Assembly (NCBI GenBank): GCA_033182465.1
Contig: CP137320.1
Span: 1,736,001 to 1,800,000, forward strand
Reading direction: 5' to 3'
DNA from: Sanghuangporus weigelae
Lineage: Eukaryota; Basidiomycota; Agaricomycetes; Hymenochaetales; Hymenochaetaceae
Length of the DNA: 64,000 nt
Under the pieces are notes generated by a model. It ran no database searches, was not told the DNA's origin, and saw nothing but the letters and a program-made list of their open reading frames with translations. The translations under genes and the position numbers were made by a program. Positions 1 to 14,000 of the stretch are shown here, in pieces (position 1 is the stretch's first letter; every line of letters begins with the position of its first letter).

Positions 1-2857
1 GACTTGTCCTCCGAACGTAAACTTGCGGAACCACCGGTCTTCGCTCGGATGCTACGTCCGAACACTGGAGCTTCTTCGACCTGTACATTGTTGCTTGTCC
101 TTCATCACGCGCTCTACGACGGAATCTCGGTATCACGACTATCGGAAGTTGTACGGACGTTTTATCGTGACGAACGGCCTGCTCCCTCACCACAATTTGT
201 GGATTTATTGGGGTACTTCGAGTATCAAGAGTTACATGGTACCGACTTCTGGGTCCGCCAATTGCGTGGTTACAAGCGACCTGCCCTTCGAAGAAAGAGT
301 GGAGACGGATCACCTACGGGCTCTGTCTCTTCGAGTGCTGACGTCACGTTGCCTGCTACTCGGATGAGCAAGGCCTGCCAGCACTTTGAAGTTACAGTTC
401 AATGTTTCGGACAAGCAGCGTTTGCGACGGCGTTTGCGAAAGTATGCAACAAACGCGACTTAGTATACGGACATGTCGTATCGGGGCGTAGCGTGCCTCA
501 TGCAGAAAATGTCTTAGGTCCAATGATAGTATGTACTACCCTTTCTCGAGGTCTCAAATAATGATACAGTGTTCTTTTTAGAGCACCTTGCCGTGTAGAT
601 CTCACATCCCGGCAGGCATCAGAATCTTGGACTTCGTTCGTACCATACACAGACATAACATGGCTGCGCAGCGATGGCAGCATGCATCGCTGAGGTCGAT
701 CCACAGGGAAGTTGGGCTGAGCTCACTTTGGGATGCTATCTTCCTATTCCAGCCCATAGTAGACGATACCTCTGATGAACAAGACGCTCTGTGGTCATTT
801 GATGAATCAGAGGACGAAATCGCCAAGATACAGGTGAGACTAAATCTTCTCTTTTGATCGATTTCTTGCCGACTGAGTCGGACAGTACCCGCTGAATATC
901 GAGCTCCACCAACATCGTGATCGCCTCATTATCAAAGCAGCAAGCCAAGTAGACTTCTTTGACCAAGCCGAATTGGAAGCCATTGTCCAGGATTTCTCCC
1001 AAATATTCATACGGATCGTCAATGAACCATTAGGGATCGTTCTTCCGCACCTTGCTATAGATGACAATGAGCAACATTCGCTAGCCAATGGCTTTATCCA
1101 TGACATTATGAAACGGCCCCGATCAACACTTGCGGACGTGAGGGTTTCAAGTTTCATTGCCATTCTATCTGCATGCGTCGAAGCTCCACCCAATTCAATT
1201 CAGCCTGATACTCCGCTCGTCTCTCTCGGCGTCGATTCTATTACAGCCATCCAGATCTCCTCGAGGGCACGGGAGGCCGGTCTGCGGTTGCATGCAGCGG
1301 ACGTTTTGCGCTGCCAAACACCCGACGATGTTATACTGATACTGGAGAGCAAGACGACTGAAAAGGATGCCCAGAGAAGACCGAACTCGCGTATCTCAAC
1401 CCAATTAAGAGATTCAATCGTACAACGCCTTAGTTCTTCCAAAGACTTGATAGAAGATATCTTTCCGGCGTCCGCCGGTATGGAGTGGCTCATTGGCATG
1501 TGGCAGATCAGCAATCGAGAGCGCTTCCAGCATGTTTTCGCATTCGAACTGCCAACTGATGTTGATGAGAACGCGCTAAAGTCGGCTTGGTGCACCCTCG
1601 TCCAGAAACACCCGATCCTACGATCTACGTTCGTGTCAATGACCGGTAATGACGTCAACGTCGTCGCGTTCAAGAAATTAACGGAAGAACGCCTCTGGTC
1701 CCGCCGAGATTTGTCGGTTGGGCATTCGGCAGCAAAACAGATCGAAGATTTTGCGAAAGAAATGGTTTCGAGACCACTTTCTACCGACCTTCCTCCTTGC
1801 CGGGCGGTCCTTTTCAGTAGCCGAGGATTAAAGGTCCTCGCTCTACACTTGCATCATTTCCAGTATGACGCGTGGAGCTTACGACTTCTTGCGAATGACC
1901 TCGAGAGTTTGTATAGAGGCGAAGGGGCCCATTACAGCGGAAATTTATCTGCATTCTTAGAAAACTGCGACTCCGAATACTTCAAGGATGAACAAATGCG
2001 ATATTGGAAATCTTACCTTCCATCACCTTTTACGCCGGCACTCTTCCCGCAACACAACAAGGGCGTTGCGACTGAGCGGGAAAGGCTCTTCTATCTCGAT
2101 CGTCAAGCATTGCGTGGCATTTCACGTTTCCGCCAGCTAACACAAGAGCTGTCTTTGAATGTCTTGTTCCTGGCTTCTTGGGCACAAGTGCAGGCAAAAT
2201 TATCTAGTGCAAGTTCAGCTACATTTGGTTTGTGGCATCTGGGAAGATCTGGGATAGTTGACGATATTGACTCACTTCCGATTCCATGCATGAACGTCCT
2301 CCCACTGCATGTTGATATTCTCGATGTACCTGTCATGCAGATAGCGGGTCGCATTCAGAAGGCATTACGGCAGCGTTCCGCGATTGTAGAACAAAGTCAT
2401 TTACTAGACGTTAATCATTGGTCCAGCGGAAATGGCGGGCAGGTGATGATAAACGTATTCGTGAACATTGTGGCGACTTCAGAACTGGAGAACAGCTGCT
2501 CCGACAGCTTCCTGAAATTGATAGACGTAAGTGGAATGTTTTCGAAGCACCACCGGTAATTAATTTGTTCGTCAGCTACCATATTTCATTCCCAAGGTTA
2601 CGGAAAGGGAAACACGTCCGTCTGCAGAAAAGCTGGCAATTTGTCATTTAATCGAGGTATGCAATTTCCCCTTGCCCCTGTTTCCGAGAGGTTAATTCTG
2701 CCTACAGGATGCCATACTCGTTGACTTCGTTGTTTCGGGAGAAGATGTCGCAATGTCTGTTGAATATAGATCGGACTATCTTGACGAAGAAAAAACTCGC
2801 AGCTTAGTTGCGGAATGGGCGTACACAATGGAAGAGACCTTGATTCGATATTTATAA
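1..2857 (+). CDS. Nonribosomal peptide synthetase, C-terminal part (C-T-C), ferrichrome-siderophore type
   Basis: This is the 3' end of a large NRPS that begins before the window. I read five exons, 1-528, 582-833, 886-2526, 2576-2656 and 2708-2857, joined by GT-AG introns that all keep the frame. The first exon carries a condensation-domain active site, HHALYDG. A carrier (thiolation) domain follows, with LVSLGVDSITAIQ, whose Ser would take phosphopantetheine. A second condensation domain has HHFQYDAW in place of HHxxxDG. The protein ends with condensation-like sequence and no thioesterase. A terminal run of T and C domains without TE is the known layout of fungal ferrichrome synthetases (SidC, Sid2, Fso1), which release a cyclic hydroxamate peptide. 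Substrate specificity cannot be read here because no adenylation domain lies in the window. The stop is 78 bp from the end of the convergent deaminase gene. The family call is firm; the siderophore product is inference from domain order. Confidence 0.85.
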
Positions 2858-2935
2858 GCTACTACTAGATCAACTCGGTTGTTTAGTATCAATTAACTTG
2901 CATCCAATTTGACTATAAAACACTTACCAGATGTA

Positions 2936-3562
2936 CTAGCTGGTTGAGCTCTCATGAGTCGACGAATGTCCCATCCTTGCCACCCCTAAACATTCACGTT
3001 CTATGCCTTTCAACCAGATGACCTTGATGCCCGCATCTGTGAGCCTTTTGGCGCCTTCACATTTGACAAAAGCATTTGGCTCGCCAACGCCGATAATGCA
3101 GCGAGCCACACCGGCATCGATGAGGGCATCAGCACAAGGAGCAAGTCCAGATGTCCTTACTGAGCATGGTTCCATGGTGGTGTAAACGTCAACCATGCGT
3201 AATAACGCGTCCGTGTCTAGTTCAGCTTCGCCACGTGAATAACCTGCAGCAGACGACAACAATTGAAGCTTTTGATCCGTGGACAGTCCACGAGCCTTTG
3301 CAAGCGCGTTTGCCTCGGCATGCGTATTACCCTCGAGTTCCCGAGAGTAGCTTCGTGCAAGTATGAAGGGCGAGGCGTCGGGAGGCCTTGCGACGAGGAC
3401 ACATCCGACAGAAAATGCAGTGGGTTTAGGCTCGCATTTACGCGCTTCTTCAAGAGCCAGTGACATCATTTCGTGATCAAATGCATCTGCTTCACGCTGG
3501 TCCATGTGGCTGGCCATGCTAAGTAGCAGTTCTCGTTCAAGACGGAATGATCTAATAATCAT
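2936..3562 (-). CDS. DRAP deaminase-like CDA-family zinc deaminase (riboflavin pathway)
   Basis: A single-exon reading frame of 208 residues in the cytidine/deoxycytidylate deaminase fold. The zinc site is plain: HAEANAL supplies the His ligand and the catalytic Glu, and MEPCSVRTSGLAPCADAL supplies the two Cys ligands, spaced C-x8-C. The stretches PTAFSVGCVLVA and GVGEPNAFV, and the end ERECLGVARMGH, match my memory of fungal diaminohydroxyphosphoribosylaminopyrimidine (DRAP) deaminases, which act early in riboflavin synthesis. The fused pseudouridine synthase of yeast Rib2 is absent, as in many filamentous fungi. A second in-frame ATG (MASHMDQ) at 3517 could be the real start. The gene lies 193 bp downstream of glutamate synthase on the same strand. 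A different deaminase substrate cannot be excluded. Confidence 0.75.
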   Translation of the reverse strand: MIIRSFRLERELLLSMASHMDQREADAFDHEMMSLALEEARKCEPKPTAFSVGCVLVARPPDASPFILARSYSRELEGNTHAEANALAKARGLSTDQKLQLLSSAAGYSRGEAELDTDALLRMVDVYTTMEPCSVRTSGLAPCADALIDAGVARCIIGVGEPNAFVKCEGAKRLTDAGIKVIWLKGIERECLGVARMGHSSTHESSTS

Positions 3563-3754
3563 CGACGACAGATTTAAACACCCACGTCTATTTGGGCATG
3601 TCTAAATATTACGTAACTGACCATCCATTCCGATTCAATAATAAGAGTACAATATAGATAACAAATGTATGTATGGTATGCGTTGTATGTACGTTGCAAT
3701 AACAATTTACAGAATTGCGCTTGAATCGTCAATGATGTCCGTAAAACAACATTT

Positions 3755-6700
3755 TCAAGCCTGAACTTGGACTGCATGGACAGCTTTCGTAATTGGCGGA
3801 GGAACAAAACGCTAGAAAAGGGTACCGCGTTTATCAGCACCAGACAATTGTCAGAAGAAACAAGATGCATTACCCTCGTCTTAATGCCCCCTGCACTGGG
3901 CAGTCGAGTGGAACCGTCAGTGAGCCAGGCGTCAGTTTCGGCAGCCGCACCGCGTCCCTCACTAATCATGAGTCAGAACCCGGTAATGATCGTAGGAAAT
4001 GCAAACGACATACTTGATACCCCAGACGATAAGCGACTGGCCGCGGCGACAGTCACCTGCGGCAAAGACACCGTCGACACTCGTTGAGTACTTCTAGAAG
4101 AGAGTGAATATGCAAATTTCTCTTCTTATCCATAAGACTCACTTTCTGCGGAGTTTCTATATTCGACCTCCCGTCTTGTTTAACACCTAGAGCCTTCAGG
4201 GCATCGTTCTCGGGACCAAGGAAACCAAGGGCAAGGAGGACTAATTGTGCCGGATAGAACTTCTCTGATCCAGGCACCTCTTCCATCTTCCATCTTCCTC
4301 CGCTTTCTTTCGTCCATTCAACGCGTACTGGAAGATGCGTCAGCAGAACGGTCTGACACCATAGATAAATAGCATACCAGTGTTGAGCCCTTGCAGTTTC
4401 CCGTCTGAATTAACGACGAAATCCTTCGTGGAAATGCAATATTCACGCGGGTCTATGCAGGATGTCAGAGCAGATTTACGGTAATTTAAAAGTTTGCTGG
4501 TCACCATTTCCGAAATGTGCAGCAACTTCTGTATGGCCGTAGTCGGTACGGAAAGTACTATACGCATCCAAATTAGTCCGAGTCGTGAGAATAGGATCTT
4601 GCAGTGCTTACCGAGGCCACTGTGGCCAGGGGTTGTCGCGAGCTCGAGCAGATGGCGGTTTTGGCAGGAGTTCGAAGTTCGTCACTGACTTCGCTCCATG
4701 ACGCATCGCAGTACCAATGCAGTCATTACCGGTATCGCCACCGCCGATGACAATGACATCTTTCCCTTTCGCGCTAATATAATTTCCGTTCTCGAGGTCA
4801 GAATCGAGCAGAGACGCTGTATTGAGCTGGTATGTTTCGTCAAAACCTGGTCGACGACAAAGTCGACGCAAGAACTCACTTGTAGGAACTCCATCGCGAA
4901 ATGGATACCGTCAGCGTGACGGTTGGGGATCTTGAGATCCCTGGGCCATGTGGCCCCAGTGGCAAGAACGACCGCGTCGTATTCGGCCTTAATGTCACTG
5001 GCGTCAATATTCACACCCACATTCGCGTTCGGAACGAAGGTCTATGGCAACAGTTAATAAATAAGCTTCACACGAACAGAGCCACATACCACTCCCTCGG
5101 CAGCCATCAGATCGATCCGGCGCTGAACAACGGATTTGTCGAGCTTCATACTGAATAGCCACGGAATCAGTCAATGACACAACAACAGTCGTGAAACTTC
5201 AACTCACTTAGGAATGCCATACATAAGAAGCCCTCCCATTCGATCATTACGGTCGAAGACGGTCACGAGATGACCAGCTTTGTTGAGCTGATCGGCACAA
5301 GACAAACCAGAAGGTCCAGAGCCAATGATAGCGACCTTTTTCCCAGTTCGATGAGACGGCAGTTTCGGCGACATCCAACCCATCTCGAAACCCTACATTA
5401 CACATATGATTAGTCACCTTCCGCGAGTAATCACCAAGTATTCCCTGCCTTGTCGATGATAGCACATTCAACGCTCTTAATTCCGACGGGTTGCTCATTG
5501 ATACCCAGAACACAAGCTCCTTCGCAAGGTGCGGGACAAACACGACCTGTGAATTCTGGGAAGTTGTTGGTTAACAAAAGCCGGTTGAGAGCATCCTGCC
5601 ATTGCCCCTTAAAGACAAGGTCGTTCCATTTCGGTATGACATTCGAAATTGGGCATCCCGTATCAGACTGGCAAAAGGGAACGCCGCAGTCCATGCACCT
5701 GGCAGTCTGATACTTCAGCTCGCTTTCAGTGAGCCTGGTAGATAGTTCCTTCCAGTCTTTGACACGTTTCCGAGGTGGTCTATATGACTCTCCAAGTCGC
5801 TTGTACTTCATGAAACCTTTTACCTTGTCAAGCTTCTGAATGCGTTGCTTGCTGGCGTTCTCGTCCAGCATCGAGTCTTCGAGATCTACCATGGATGCTT
5901 CCGTCCTTTCCCTCTCTTTCGAGTGCGAACGTGACATGGCCAGTGCAGTTGACAGAGGTTCTTTCGGTTGAAGTATGCTTTCCATGGTTTCGTTGGCAAG
6001 GTCAACTTGACTAGCTGTACGTGAAGGAACAAGTTCGATGGCACTGAGACGCAACTTCTCTTCTCTGGCTTTCGCGGCCTGCTCTTCAAGAACACGTTTG
6101 TAGTCAAAGGGCATGACGCGAACAAATAAGGGAAGGAGATGATGGAAGTCATGAAGAACGCGATTGGCGACCTCCGAGCCAGTATAATGGCGATGATCCT
6201 CGATAAGACTGCGCAAGAGAGCTATTTCCTTAGGATCAGTGACCTTTCCAAGCTCCACCATTTCCATATTAACCTTTGAGGCAAAAGTATGCGCAAGATC
6301 CAGGACGTATGCTATCCCTCCGCTCATACCAGCGGCGAAGTTACGACCAGTTGTCCCGAGCACTACAACACGGCCACCCGTCATGTATTCGCAGCCATGA
6401 TCACCGACTCCTTCAACGACCGCATTCGCGCCAGAGTTACGGACCGCAAATCGCTCGGCAGCGACGCCTCGAATAAATGCCTCTCCGGATGTAGCACCGT
6501 ACAAGCAAACATTGCCCACGATGATGTTCTCCTCAGCTTTGAACTTTGCCGTTTTGGGAGGATAAACGATTAAGCGCCCCCCTGAAAGACCCTTTCCAAC
6601 ATAATCATTGCAATCCCCTTCAAGCTCAATCGTAATTCCAGGAGCAAGGAACGCTCCACAGGATTGACCAGCAGAGCCTTTCATGTAAATGTGTATTGTG

Positions 6701-9700
6701 TCTTTAGGAAGACCTTCCTCCCCATAAAGCCTCGAAATTCTGTACGAAAGGCTGGTTCCCAGGGCACGATCGGTATTGACAACATCACAATCGATGTGAA
6801 CAGGAAGACCCTTGGTGAGAGCAGGCTCAGCCTCGTCGATGAACTTGTTATCGAGACGGATATAGAGCTTATGATCTTGTTGGCGGACTTTATAGGTAGC
6901 AGCTCCTGGACGCATCTGCCAAGCTGGCTTGAGAACTGCCGAAAGATCAAGGAATTTTGTCTTCGGAGTCCGCAGTTGTTCGTTGACTTTCAGCATATCT
7001 GATCTTCCAACCATCTCGTTGATGGTCCGGAAACCCATTTTGGCCATGTAACCCCTCAAATCCTCGGCCAGGTAATAAAAGAAGTTGATGACCTGCTCTG
7101 GCTGACCTGCAAATTTTGCACGCAAGTTAGGATCCTGCGTGGCAATACCAACGGGACACGTGTTTACTGAACAAACAGAGTCAATATAATTCCGTAGGTA
7201 AATTGACAATAGCGACGCTTACAGTGACATTTGCGCATCATGATGCACCCCATAGCAATCAACGGCGTGGTTGCAAAGCCAAATTCCTCCGCACCAAGCA
7301 TGCAAGCAATAGCAATATCGCGACCAGTGCGGATCTGACCGTCCGTCTGGACAGTGACACGTCCGCGGAGGTCGTTGAGCACCAGAGTCTGATGCGTCTC
7401 CGCAAGACCCAACTCCCACGGCAAGCCGGCAAATTTAATACTGGTCCAGCGCGAAGCACCAGTACCACCATCATGGCCTGAGATAAGAATATGATCTGCC
7501 TTGGCCTTGGCGACACCGCTAGCAACGATGCCCACGCCGACTTCGGAGACTAGCTTTACAGATACACGGCTGCGAGGGTTCGAGCATTTCAGGTCATAAA
7601 TCAGCTGTTTTAAATCCTCGATAGAATAGATATCGTGGTGAGGAGGCGGGGAGATGAGGCCGACTCCGGTAGTAGAGTGGCGAGTACGTGCAATTGACTG
7701 CGAAACTTTGTGTCCGGGAAGTTCACCACCTTCTCCTGGCTTTGCTCCTTGTGCCATTTTGATTTGGAGCTCGTCGGCATCAGACAAATAGTTCGCTGTT
7801 ACACCAAACCGGCCAGAGGCGACCTGTTTAATTGCAGAACGCATTGAGTCGCCGTTCGGTAGAGTGATAGATCGCTCCGCGTCTTCGCCGCCCTCGCCAG
7901 TGTTGGATTTTCCTCCAAGGCGATTCATTGCAATAGCAAGAGTGGAATGTGCTTCCATAGAAATGGATCCATATGACATCGCGCCCGTGACGAACCGACG
8001 AACGATCTCATTCCACGGTTCTACTTGATCGATGGGAATCGGGGTACAATTCTCAAACTTGAAGTCCAGTAAGCCACGAAGCGTACAACTCTTGATTTGC
8101 TCGTTGGCATTTCGTGCATATGCATCATAGGCGCGCAGATTTTTCTCGCGTACAGCATCCTGTAGATTCGCGATGCCAGTTGGATCGTTGACATGGGCTT
8201 CTCCACCGTCCCGCCAGTGGTATTCGCCCGATTCAGGCATGCCAGGAGGAATGATGGTCTCGCGCGACGGCCAACCTCTTTCATGAAGTTCAAAAGCGTC
8301 CATGGCAAGCAGCTCGAAAGTTGCACCCTGAACTCTACTCGCAGTGCCGCTGAAGCATTTCGCAATGACTTCTTCATGAAGACCAAGAGCTTCAAAAATC
8401 TGGGCGGCCTTGTATGATTGGAGGGTGGAAATTCCCATTTTGCTCATGACTTTCAAAATACCATTGTCAATGGCATGACGGTAGTTCTCCAAGAGCTGTT
8501 CAACAGTCATATCGTCCTTAATTCTGCCGCAGAAAATCGTTGATCAGTTGGAAGATCGCATGTGAGTAAATAGAGAGAACGTACAGGCCCTCCCTCCCGA
8601 TCTTGTGAATCGATTCTATGACCAGATATGGACAGATCGCATCGGCACCGTAACCAACTAAAACACAGAAATGATGCACTTCCCTCGCTTCTCCAGTTTC
8701 CACCAAGAGCGCAACTTTGGAGCGTACTTTGTGTTGCACTAGATGATGGTGAACGCCAGCGCATGCCACGAGAGCGGAAACAGGAACGCGATCCGGTGAG
8801 ATAGCTTTATCGGACAACACAATGACCTTGACTCCTTCCTCAATGGACTCCGAAACTTCGTTATAAATCCTGTCGATCGCTGCGACGTAGCCTGGGAGAC
8901 CCTCTGACTTCGGGAAGGTAATATCAATCGTGACAGAGGGCCAGGTCGAATATGCAAATTTTAGGTTTTTCATTGCATTCATCTCCTCGATGGTCAGGAT
9001 AGGGGACGGGAGGTATATACGGTGGCATTGCTCGGGCTTCATCTCCAAAAGGTTTCCTTCAGGTCCAACGTAGCAGCCCAGACTCATGACGATGCTTTCA
9101 CGAATAGGATCGATCGGTGGGTTTGTAACTTGAGCGAACAGTTGGCGGAAATAATCGTAGATAACTCGCGGCTGCGTCGCCATGCATGCAAGCGGGGCAT
9201 CGTTCCCCATGGAACCGAGTGCTTCCTTCCCATCCTTCATCATCGGAAGCATGAGCAAGTGAAGTTGCTCGATTGTATAGCCAAATACCAGTAACTTCGG
9301 ATCTGTACTGAGAGTGGCATCATCCACAATCGGGGAGACTGAACGTTGGCGCATCACTCGCTTTACGATGTTTGGGACGTGCAGCACGTGCGACTCTACC
9401 CATGCTCCGAATGGCTTCGCGCGAGCTGTGGTGAGCTTAAGTTCTCTATCGTCCACAATCCGCCCTTCCTGAGTATCTACGAGTAGCATGCGACCAGGCT
9501 TCAGTCGACCTTTTGAGATTACCTTCTCCGGAGGGATGAAGACGGCGCCGACCTCCGACGCACAAACTATGATGTCTTCACTGGTAACGATGTATCGACA
9601 GGGACGTAAGCCGTTACGGTCAAGATTGGCACCGCAATAGCGTCCATCACTGAATGCGAATAGCGCTGGACCGTCCCAGGGCTCCTGGAGACAGGATGCC

Positions 9701-11005
9701 CAATTGTAGAACGCTTTCTTCTCAGTTTCCATGAAATCATTGCCCTGCCAGGCTTCCGGGACAAGCATCATTATGGCTTGAGGAAGAGTCACGACACCAT
9801 TCACGACGAGGAGTTCCAGTACGTTGTCGAATGCCGCGGAATCCGAGCCACCAGACTCGATGATCGGATACAAAAGGTCAAGCTGGTCACCGAAGAAGTC
9901 GGATTGAATTACGCCCTCGCGTGCGCGCATCCAGTTTTTGTTTCCACGGATCGTATTGATTTCACCTGGACAAAAAATGCGCAATGGGCAGTATAAGTTT
10001 CTATCCCAAATTACTGTTTTATGTTTACGGACCATTATGGGCAGCCCACCGCAAGGGTTGCGCACGATCCCAGCTTGGAAACGTGTTCGTCGAGAATCGC
10101 GAATGAACAAGTGTAAAGTGAGACCGATACAATACGTGGTTCAAATCATGGTAATAATTGTAGACTTGCGGGGGAGTAAGTTGACCCTTGTAAACAATGT
10201 TCTTCGTTGATAAGCTGCATACATAGAACCATTTTGCGAGCGTGCTTCATGAGGAAGGAAAAGGAGGTATTAAGCATATAATCTAACACATGTGAGCAGA
10301 AAATTGGACAAACATGATATGAGTAGCGTGCTTGCGCAAGACATAAAGCTGACGTTCGAATTGCTTTTGGTCAAACTTGCCATTTTGAGAAATATTCCCG
10401 TCGCCGTAGTGTTCACGAAGGACGACAAAAGGCTGAAGAATCAATGGCTCCTTGCTGCTCGCGGCCGGACCGAGAATAGAACCATCCGTGGGGACGTGTC
10501 GCCAGCCAAGTACACGTAAACCAAGATCGTCGGCGAGTTTTGAGAAGATGCTTTGCTGCTTCTGGAGCTCGACCGGGTCGTTGGGCTTAAAGAAGACATT
10601 GCCGACCGCATACTGTCCAGGCGCCGGCAGAGCATTACCAATGTCCCTCTCACCCTCCCTCTTAAAGAACTCGTGTGGAATACCGGTCATGACACCTGCC
10701 CCATCACCATCCCTGGAGTCTGCTCCTACAGCACCACGATGAGTCATAGCGCATAGAAGCTGGCGAGCATCTGAGACTATCTTATGGCTGGATTCGCCCT
10801 TAATGTGACAGATGAAGCCGACTCCACACGCGTCTTTGTCGAGTTCATTGATATAGAGGCCTTGACTAGCGGGTGCAGCTCCAGCCCAAGAATCAGGATC
10901 ACGCTGGACTGCATTGAAGCTTGCGATCTGGTCTGAAGAAGTATAATCATCAACTAGAGGGAAGTCTTCATTTTGAGAGACGACTGGTTGATTCAAGGTG
11001 GCCAT
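3755..11005 (-). CDS. GLT1: Glutamate synthase (GOGAT), fused large and small subunits
   Basis: Converts glutamine plus 2-oxoglutarate to two glutamates using NAD(P)H. The start at 11005 (MATLNQP) leads to KDACGVGF at about residue 60. That Cys would become the N-terminal nucleophile of the class II glutaminase after propeptide removal, as in known GOGATs. Next come the central and FMN domains ([21 protein letters not shown]) and the 3Fe-4S cysteines (MRKCH...NTCPVG), which an intron near 7160-7210 splits. The small-subunit part has [10 protein letters not shown] and [13 protein letters not shown] iron-sulfur motifs, then FAD and NAD(P) folds ([14 protein letters not shown]) and the end motif [14 protein letters not shown]. 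Many short introns interrupt it, including one inside HNG-EINT near 9970-10040. I place the last exon at 3755-3811 after a 62-base intron (3812-3873), giving the end [18 protein letters not shown]. Reading straight through instead gives an implausible tail. The identity is certain; not every internal exon edge was fixed. Confidence 0.95.
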
Positions 11006-14000
11006 GTAACTGTGGCAGTAGACGTGCAATGAGAACGACGAGATACGCTGCCTGTAACAGTGTTCGACGCCGTGGAAGCAGGAGAGAAGAGAGAAGATGA
11101 GGAGAAAGGCGGGGGATGACGCACGGGCCAAGAACACTAATACATGCAACAAAATTGAGTCGGATTTTCGGGTGGAACAAGTTATCAGGGATAGTAGAGT
11201 AGATAGATAGCACGAACCAATGGGAAGCCGAGGATTGCCATCGGGTTGCGGTGTCTCGCTCGCGCTCGCTCAGCGGCCGTCGGTCCAACGTATTTTCCGG
11301 CAAAAGCGGCGTTCCTTTTGCCCTCGTGACTTTCTCAACTCAACTCAATCCTCCTCGACTTCGAAATCTTACTTGCTTCCGGTCAACTTCCGTCTTTTTC
11401 AACAACAACAAAATAATAAAAAGCAAAATTCGGCAAGAACTCAAACACACGTCGGCCGTTTGTAACGGATCTATCGGATGTTCAGTCTGATCTTCGAACT
11501 CCAGGGTCGGCCAGGGTCGGCCACAAACGCAAATAGCTAAAACTATGTCAAGGTTGTGCCTTATGTCTGTCTGGTATACAACTTACAAGATCTTGCAGGT
11601 ATCAGATCCATCGCCACTCATCAGATCCACCAAGACTAGGAACGCCCCAGGCAATTATGAGGTTGTTGAACGCTTCCGTCCTACATATGCTTTCTCTGGA
11701 TGCTCCAGACCGGAACAGTCTCGCGCTCAAGCTTCTGGCTTCTGGAATGGAATACACGAAATGTCTGCGAAAATAGCTAATCTAGTAGATGCCTGGTAAA
11801 TCATCCGTGAGTCATCCACTACGTTCCGACGTTGTAGAGTTCTGAAGACGTACATCCAGCACAACGCCAACCTGTCCGTTGTCGCGCCATTTCTGTCTCC
11901 TAAGCTAGGACAAAAATGTCTTGAAAATGCAGTTTCTAACACGGAGGCCAAAATGCGGACCGCCTCCAATCCGATATAAATACAGACTATGATACGTAAT
12001 GTTCTTTTCTGCGCCTTTGCTCGTGACCTATATTGCTTTTCATCACGAAGATCATTATCTGCTATTATTAGAGTCTTGGGGATGTCAGGTTTTGCCTACC
12101 GAGCATATCTCCGACTCGTCGTATCTTTTCAGGAAATTGAGAATACTTACTTTCTTGGCAATACCAGCAACGCATCGACGGCATCTTGAAAGTTAATCTT
12201 GACTTCCCGTTGGGAAGTGACGGTGAACTTAGAATCATTCAACTTGCGGACCTGCCAGGTAGATCTGTATTGTGTGTGTCTGGTTAACACCGTGCGAGGT
12301 AAGAAAGTTAGTAAGTGAACTGATTGCATTCAGATAATCGCGGACACGTTAGTCGTCTGACTTATCATATCAGTACTTTCGTTGGGAAGCTTCGGTCGGA
12401 ACGGAACCAACAGCCACCGAAAGTTTCTGTCTTCGTGCATACTGAAAGGCCTCCAGCCTCATTGCCCATTTACTTCCGCGATGCAGGGCAGGGACAAAAC
12501 TATACTGTCAGAAGTCACCTGAGACTTACACATCACACCCTGGTCTGTTCTCAGATGGATCATCGCAAGTCCAATTCCAGAAACAGCCTGGATCATCTGA
12601 GAAGTAAAGCTACGATTTAATAGAGCAGACAACACGCGTATGCTTGGCGCTCATATTTTTCCGGCAGGCGACAATTGAGGGTCTTAACTTTCACAAGTCC
12701 CGGGCTTCCGGCGCGTGCTAAACATCCGAACATATCAGCCCATACGTCGAGCATTCATTGAACAGAAGTAGAAGTGTGCCGTTGGAAACTGATCGGCACT
12801 CTCGAATTCGGCTAATGTTAGGTGAGGGGCAAACGTTGTAGACGCAATGGAAACCACGCGACATACATCAAGATGGACAACCTAAGATGTCATGGATTAC
12901 AAGTCATCGACTCGAATCGGGAAAATGATAGCGTAGCGTTACATTGATCAAGTGATGATTGGACGGTTTGCAGTAATAGAGCTCATGACTGCGAAATGAA
13001 ATGCGAAGCTGGCCAGATGTTCGGGAACCACGTATCTACGATTCGTTCGATTTCTCTCTCATAGCAGTTCATATCTCTGGCAACGGTTCGTTTCGACTTC
13101 TACGTAAGAGCTTTGTTCTAGGCCAGGTCTGGCGTGCCTATAGGAGGACTCGATGCACAAAAAGACATTTTCTTTGAGCAACTGTGGCGTATTCTTGTCT
13201 ACTAATATACGTTCACATGAACCCATACCGATCGCGAGCTTCGAATCTCTGGACCCATGGGCGATGCCCAAAGAAGTCCTGGTTCTCCAAAGGTCGAAAG
13301 GGAGCAAACTCAAAGTATCAGATCTTCTCATCAACTCCACGTTGTAATATGTGCAAAGTCCATGAAATCTAACGAGAAGATTATCTTCGTAATCATATAG
13401 AGCACCTTCTTCAAAATCGGGATCGTCCAAATGAAGAGTGCTGTTTCTCCGAGTTTCAAGTACATGGCCAGCCGGAAATGCCGAAAACGCGGTACACGCC
13501 CATCAGTGATGCTTTCATGAATGGGGGCCCTCTTAGAAAGTCTTTAGCCACTTCTGGCAAAGTCTGCAGCAATTCAGTGGTTCACAGCGATGAACATAGA
13601 TAACTCCACAGAGTTTACTTCGCAGGCAAGTGAATTGTCAGGCATTCATTTTTATACATAAACGGAAAGAATACCTGCCTTGCATCGTATATAAAAGGGT
13701 TTATGACAATATGGGACCGGCCAGCAATATTGCACCGATCTTTTCAGTTGTGACACGCCGAAATAGTTGATAATCATGGCACTTATCATTAATAGTAGAA
13801 AAGCCCAGATTTGGGAGTTCCTTACAGTCTTCCTCTTCTAAGATCACTATTACTCGCCCTGTTAGCGTTCTGGTTCTCGCACGTTCCAAACTTCGTCATG
13901 GTGCTTCTATTTGAAATTAGTTTGTCCGGTAATCTGGCGTCAATGGCATGGTTCTGCGAACCTTATGAAAAGGTAAGCTTCTTTGTCTTAGGCTGACTCG

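Noticed and set aside
1-11005. NRPS, deaminase and glutamate synthase as one siderophore gene cluster
   Set aside because: The deaminase and glutamate synthase are housekeeping types, and no hydroxylase or acyltransferase for hydroxamate synthesis is present.
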